A DNA stretch of 64,000 nt, from assembly GCA_008933995.1 (NCBI GenBank), contig WARS01000011.1, positions 16,060,016 through 16,124,015 of the forward strand, read 5' to 3'. The number at the start of each line of letters is the position of its first letter. Within the stretch, counting starts at the first letter, position 1. The translations under genes were made by a program, and so were the position numbers. The notes beneath the pieces were generated by a model. That model saw only the letters and a list, made by a program, of their open reading frames with translations. It did not search any database and was not told where the DNA came from. This stretch comes from Datnioides undecimradiatus (taxonomy: Eukaryota > Chordata > Actinopteri > Lobotiformes > Datnioididae). This document shows positions 59,390 to 64,000 of the stretch, one piece after another.

Positions 59390-59935
59390 GGTCTGAATTC
59401 ACTTTAATGACTTAATTTAAAAGCGCAACACCATCAAGGTAATTAGAGGAACCTGGCGAAGTTTGGGTGACTGTCAGGTTTTAAGTCTGTGTCATCGAGG
59501 GGTAACGTGCTGCAAACGCTGGCCGTCACATTTAGTTCCATCTCTAATTAGAGGGCAGCAGTTTAACTGGGCCAGATGAGAGGGGCGTCCGGGGAGCTCT
59601 GCAGGTCCACTTTAATTAATGGATAAGCAATTAATCAATTACTCATTTGTGGAGGGCAATTAACTAAAATTTCCCAAATCTGATCTTAATTGTAGTGTTG
59701 TTTGCTTTGAATATGCATTGTGGCTTTCCTGGTTTTACCCCGCGGTCTGTGTGAAAGGTCCAGCGGTGCTTTAAATGCATTACCCCAGGTTTCGGTCATT
59801 CCAGCGCACAATGAGAAATGTGAGCTCTGTCATGATTCACCATTTGCACTGCTCCCCGCCAATTTCTAAGTAATCCATCAAATACGTTGCCGCACGCAAG
59901 CAAATTAATCTTCAATGTATAATTATAATATCATT
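59390..59935. promoter_or_regulatory. Candidate conserved non-coding element, homeodomain-rich
   Basis: Strongest regulatory candidate. It contains AATGACTTAATTTAAAAGC, AAGGTAATTAGAGG, CATCTCTAATTAGAGGGC (CTAATTAG is palindromic), CCACTTTAATTAATGG, AAGCAATTAATCAATTACTC, GGGCAATTAACTAAAATT, CTTAATTGTAG, GAATATGCATTGTGG and GTAATCCATC, with stops in every frame. At least seven TAATTA/CAATTA-type sites fall in about 280 bases, the arrangement seen in deeply conserved developmental enhancers. Conservation not measured. Confidence 0.5.
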
Positions 59936-61375
59936 AAGAAGCTGTGTATCCCTGAAAATGACGCCTAAATGATTTCATGAATCATTCCGTCCGAGGTGTT
60001 ACAAAAAAAAAAGCTGGAATCAAGCATCCACGGCGTCTTTCGCCACAGAAAAGTTCAGCTTTGTTAATTTTGTCACATAGCACATTAGCGTAGACATTTC
60101 ATGGGTCATGAGCCATTCTACTGAATTAACTGAAGATATTATTTCCATATGATGTACGAGAAAAGCAACGCAATCACATTGGACGCAGTATCTCACGGTA
60201 TCTCATACCCCGAAGTAATAACAAAGTTCATTTTACACCCAAAGAGTCATAATGAAAAATAATCACCTTTCAATTAAATTTTGCACGAAATGTATAAATA
60301 GTAAATGTTTCTTGCAAGTTTATTCAGACTGGTGACCGTAGTTCTCATTTCATTCAACTTTTTACATCTTATTGAGCAAAGAGAAATCCTTGACTCTGGT
60401 TTGCCTTCATCCAACGTCTAATAAATGACGCGCGGTGAACAAAAGCCGCTAAATGTACTTCAACTTGCGTCTTCGCACAGATCTGCTCGAGTTAGCTGGG
60501 TTTGAATGAGTCACCCACACTTTCCAAATATGACAAATCTGTCAAACAATTACTTTTTATTCATACCAATTGTATAGCACAGTGACTGACAGTCTCATAA
60601 GTGTAGGACCCAGACATGCCAGGGGATAATAGTCTCAGTCCTTTAAGCAGATGCAAGTTCCTTCTTAGTAATTTTCCTAATGGGTGTCTGTCTCCCAATA
60701 AAATTCTGAAATATTGTCCTCACTTACTGTAATTGCAGTTTTGGGTGGCTTATTACTGTAGAGACGCAATTACAATATTAAGAAAAGTTTACTGACGGGA
60801 CGAAGTTGCTGAACTTCTTTTCCCTTCGAAGCATATTTCTAAGGGCACTGCATCCCTTCAGCGGTCGTAAAAAGCGCCAGCATCTCTTTGAAGACCAAGT
60901 CGTTTTTCCTGCACGAGGGGAGGGAACGTCTGATCAAACTGCAGAGAGCCATTATTACAAAGGGTTCGTTTTAATAAGGTAAACAGTTGCTTTACAACTG
61001 AATGACGATACTGGGTGAAGGTTTCATCTCACCTTGTAGGAGTGTCAGCTGTCACATCAAAATGAGTAAGATGAGTTAAATATTAGACAATTCTGACTTT
61101 AAAACTCCTTCTGAGGTGATACAGCAGATAAACATATAGTACAGTAGGCCATATTTCTCTGTGACTGACTCTGGCAGCTATCCATTAGATTAATCAACAG
61201 GGATGCAAAGGAAATGAGCTGGAAATGAAATGAATAACCAGCCTTGGGAAAACGTACAACTTAGAAGAGCATGATTGCACATTTGAAGCGTGCGATATAT
61301 ATCTGCTTATTAATGCATAGCCACTAGATGCATACTTATGCTCAGAGTGTTTCGGTCTGATGACTGTCTTGACAG
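59936..61375. other. Non-coding stretch
   Basis: No gene recognised; AT-rich with isolated ATTA words, an A run at 60002-60011 and no frame worth listing. Confidence 0.5.
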
Positions 61376-61379
61376 AAGG

Positions 61380-61660
61380 ACCACGCAGAGTTCATGTCGA
61401 CCTGTGGGCCTGCAGCACAGCCATGAATATTAATGACAGTGCCAGGAGACCAAGGAGACTCATTAGAACGCCGGCCCATTATTACAGACCTACAATAGCT
61501 GGAATACTGTAACCCCAAGTGCCCTCGAGTTGGAAATCTGGCAGATTTGCATTCTTTGGATCAGATAAATCATCCTGATGATACTGAATTTGGCCACTGA
61601 AGATTAAAGAAATGGCGATATACAACAGCCAGAGCAAGAGTAAGTATAATTCTAACCTTA
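61380..61660. promoter_or_regulatory. Candidate conserved non-coding element
   Basis: Contains CATGAATATTAATGACAG, GACTCATTAGAACGCCGGCC, ATTATTACAGACC, GATCAGATAAATCATCC and AGATTAAAG words in repeat-free, balanced sequence, with no open frame. Role inferred. Confidence 0.35.
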
Positions 61661-61934
61661 ATTTGATTTTGTGGCATTGTTACCTTAATTTCATGATAAC
61701 TAAGAGCAAACATTTACAACCTAGAACATCAAGACTGATTCGATGCAGCATGGAGAATCAAACGTATTGAAAATCCTGTATTAGGTTTGATTCATTAATC
61801 AATTATTTGCTGATGGAAGGGATATGGCATACAAAATAGCACCTGCCGTCGCATATACGCACTTTACCTTGAGCACGTGTCTTTGCATGCATGACGCTGT
61901 TTTGTAATTCCTTTGCAGCACCATATCAGCTGCT

Positions 61935-61956
61935 TCTATCTATCTATCTATCTATC
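61935..61956. repeat. (TCTA)5 microsatellite
   Basis: Five TCTA units plus TC, followed by CATC. Confidence 0.9.
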
Positions 61957-62537
61957 CATCATGGCCTGCAGAGGAAGAAATATCACCATGCGGGATGATG
62001 CACAGTGTCCCACGGCCAGAACGTTGCTGTGACATGACACAGAGTCCGAGGATGCACACAGATCGTCACCTTGAACCATCCTTATCAAAGAGGTCGCTGG
62101 CATCCATTGCTTTTTGCTGACTCAGTGTCACAGCTGCTATCGCTCCATCGCCAATGCTATTGGCGTTCTGGTTTCCGTTCCACCCTCCTCCAGAGTGATT
62201 ACCACGCCGTTATGTTGAATGAAATCGACATCAAAGCTCTTTGTCTTCTGTGTAAACAATCATTAATATGGCAACGGCACATCAAGCCCTCCCTTCCCCT
62301 TTAATAATGATTTTATGGTGACACCAAGTCCCGAGGCAGACTTACTGTTGGTATTCCCGCAATGATGCTTAGGAAATGATTTATATTAGTGCTGCAACCT
62401 GATACCATATTCACCACATGGCACCAGAGGCAAAACAGTCAAATTTATACCCAGAGACATTTTAATTCACAAATGGATTGAGGAGTGGTCCAAGGAAAAG
62501 AAAAAGGGAAAAAGAGGCAAATTCTAGAGCAGCAGAT

Positions 62538-62582
62538 GGTGTGAAACGACTTGAGATTTTGGTGCGAAACAACTTGAGATTT
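62538..62582 (+). repeat. 23-bp tandem duplication
   Basis: Two copies of GGTGYGAAACRACTTGAGAT plus TTT (62538-62560 and 62561-62582, the second one T shorter), differing at two positions. A partial third start (TAGTGCATGAC) follows. Confidence 0.75.
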
Positions 62583-62837
62583 AGTGCATGACTAACAAAA
62601 AAAAAAATGCTGCCAAAAGCACTTGAGCTTATTTCATAAGCATAAATGAGATAAAGTGCAATGGAGTGGCGTTTTAGAGCATTGAGATTAATGGCGAATG
62701 CGAATTTGTGATTCTGTAAGACGTCCAACTCCTGACTGGCTGGGGCTCAGAAGTACAAACAGTCTGAATAAATTGGATAGTAAGATAATAAGATGCTGAC
62801 ACATTTTCATGCATACAGCATTTTTCTGTTTGGCTCT

Positions 62838-62892
62838 TGGTGGGGGTGGAGCCAGTTTGAACTACTTTATATACAGTTTGATTTTAGTTAGC
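62838..62892 (+). mobile_element. Middle fragment of the 50.6-kb fish element family
   Basis: GGTGGGGGTGGAGCCAGTTTGAACTACTTTATATACAG-type segment (about 38 matching bases) corresponds to the middle of the family found at 50580-50845, which lacks exactly this part. Flanked on the right by CAGCGGTTCCCAGTGGG and 30 bases later by ACCACTGCC, which together look like short inverted hAT-type ends. Confidence 0.5.
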
Positions 62893-62959
62893 TCCAGCGG
62901 TTCCCAGTGGGATTCATTCAAACAGCTAACCACTGCCTGTCAAAGATCTTAGTGACGGT

Positions 62960-64000
62960 TTGTGAGACTTCCCTTTGTTTCTCCATTTACGGCCCGAACC
63001 TGAAAACCAGGTTGAAATAAATAATAAATAAAATATGATCACATTTCAGACGAGGTGTACGCAGAGGTCTTAAGATCTGAGCGCTACAGGCTGCACAGGA
63101 GGCTCCCCCGAGATTCCTCCCCCCTCCACCCCATCTCAATAGTCTTATCTGTGATGTGCAACTGATGAACTCCTGAAAGACTCTCTGGGTTTCGCCTGTA
63201 TGGATCAACTGACAGAGGGACGGGGGGGGGGCTTGGTCCATTTCTCTCTCACTGGGAGATAAGCGCTGTCTGTCAGCTTGATTGACGTATCAAAGAAGGG
63301 CAGCCTCTGCCATTGTGGGGGGACCTGACTTCCAGATAGGCTTTTGCAGCAATTCTCCGGACTGGTTTCTTATATAAACAAGCCAGACAGTGCAGACACG
63401 GCGGCTTTGTTTGCAGCCATAAAGAGGTATTATGATGATGCTGGATTTTTAGTACAATAAGACCTGGGAATTGAATAGCACGGCTTCAGCAAAAGAGGAC
63501 GGAGACAGTAAGGCTCGAGAATGGACGACAACAGTCCATGATCCATGATACGCGTCCGGAGAATCTTGATTGGAGCGCAGGCACGCTGTAACTCGTCAAC
63601 TCATTAGTTTAAATTTAAAAAAATCAGTTTTCCTTGATAGGACATGTTTTTTATAAGCCACTGGCATCATTTGATCTTGAGTTTCACACACGAAAAACAG
63701 CAAAACATGGCTTTCAGACATACAGCAGGCACCCGCTGACTGACTGCTGCTCAACCAACTGAGCGAATAAGTCGAGCAGCCCTCGAGTTATCAGCGATAA
63801 TCTCGGCCATCATTTGGGAGAAATCTGTATCTGCAGAAACTTGTTGACTTCAAGGCATCACAAGTAAATAAAAGACTGGAAATACTGACCGAGAGGCCAA
63901 CCGTCATGCGGCGAGAGAGAGAGTTTCACAGTGAAGGACCGAGAGCAGCGTTCTCCTTTGATACAGCAGCAGGCGCTTTGCTAAAAACACCCTTATCCTC
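62960..64000. other. Non-coding stretch to window end
   Basis: No gene recognised. Pyrimidine/G-rich patches at 63110-63130 and a G run at 63222-63230. Ends without an interpretable feature. Confidence 0.5.

Larger units (their letters stand above)
61665..62830. other. Non-coding stretch with small repeats
   Basis: No gene recognised. The 77-codon plus (62071-62304) and 88-codon minus (62462-62728) frames are unrecognised; the latter overlaps a 23-base tandem duplication. Confidence 0.5.

Noticed and set aside
1-64000. Known microRNA hairpins (for example miR-9, -124, -137, -138, -204, -218 classes)
   Set aside because: None of the mature sequences I could recall was found on reading the plus strand; precursors of unknown miRNAs cannot be excluded without folding.

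Overview
The window looks like vertebrate, most likely percomorph teleost, chromosomal DNA. It is AT-leaning with long non-coding stretches, many (CA)n, (GT)n, (GATA)n and homopolymer tracts, and few CpGs except in two compact patches. It carries several interspersed repeats that I recognise from memory as common in spiny-rayed fish: three copies of an AT-rich non-autonomous element with ATTAATCG-type ends, a 'TTAGCTTAGCAT ... AAGCTAAGCTAA' element, an 'AAGTACxxxTACTT' element, L1-like and L2/Rex1-like LINE remnants, and a solo LTR. No open frame in either strand can be matched to a known host protein family, and nothing bacterial, plasmid-like or CRISPR-like is present.

Layout. 1-19.5 kb is non-coding DNA with scattered GC-moderate blocks rich in homeodomain-type ATTA/TAAT sites (candidate conserved non-coding elements), plus a nested transposon at 10.94-11.54 kb. 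At 19.5-20.1 kb, a CpG-rich block holds what looks like the promoter and first, mainly non-coding, exon of a gene on the minus strand. It ends in a textbook donor (CAG|GTGAGTGAG), so the remaining exons should lie to the left, either in the first 19 kb, where I could not find them, or beyond the window. 20.1-26.1 kb is upstream DNA with a G-quadruplex motif and hairpins. 26.1-28.05 kb is a LINE graveyard with two L1-like fragments in opposite orientation. 28.6-29.0 kb has a second small CpG-rich patch. 29.3-29.8 kb is a strong enhancer-like block. 30-47 kb is mostly featureless, with an L2/Rex1-like reverse-transcriptase scrap at 40.2 kb and further enhancer-like blocks at 36.7, 42.8 and 47.2 kb. 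50-57 kb contains several fish repeats. 59.4-59.9 kb is the most striking homeodomain-site cluster.

Interpretation. The window behaves like the 5' side and first intron of a developmental or neuronal gene inside a regulatory gene desert. The gene cannot be named from what is present. Conservation of the candidate regulatory blocks is inferred from composition and motif density only; it was not measured. I found no evidence of a novel multi-gene system.
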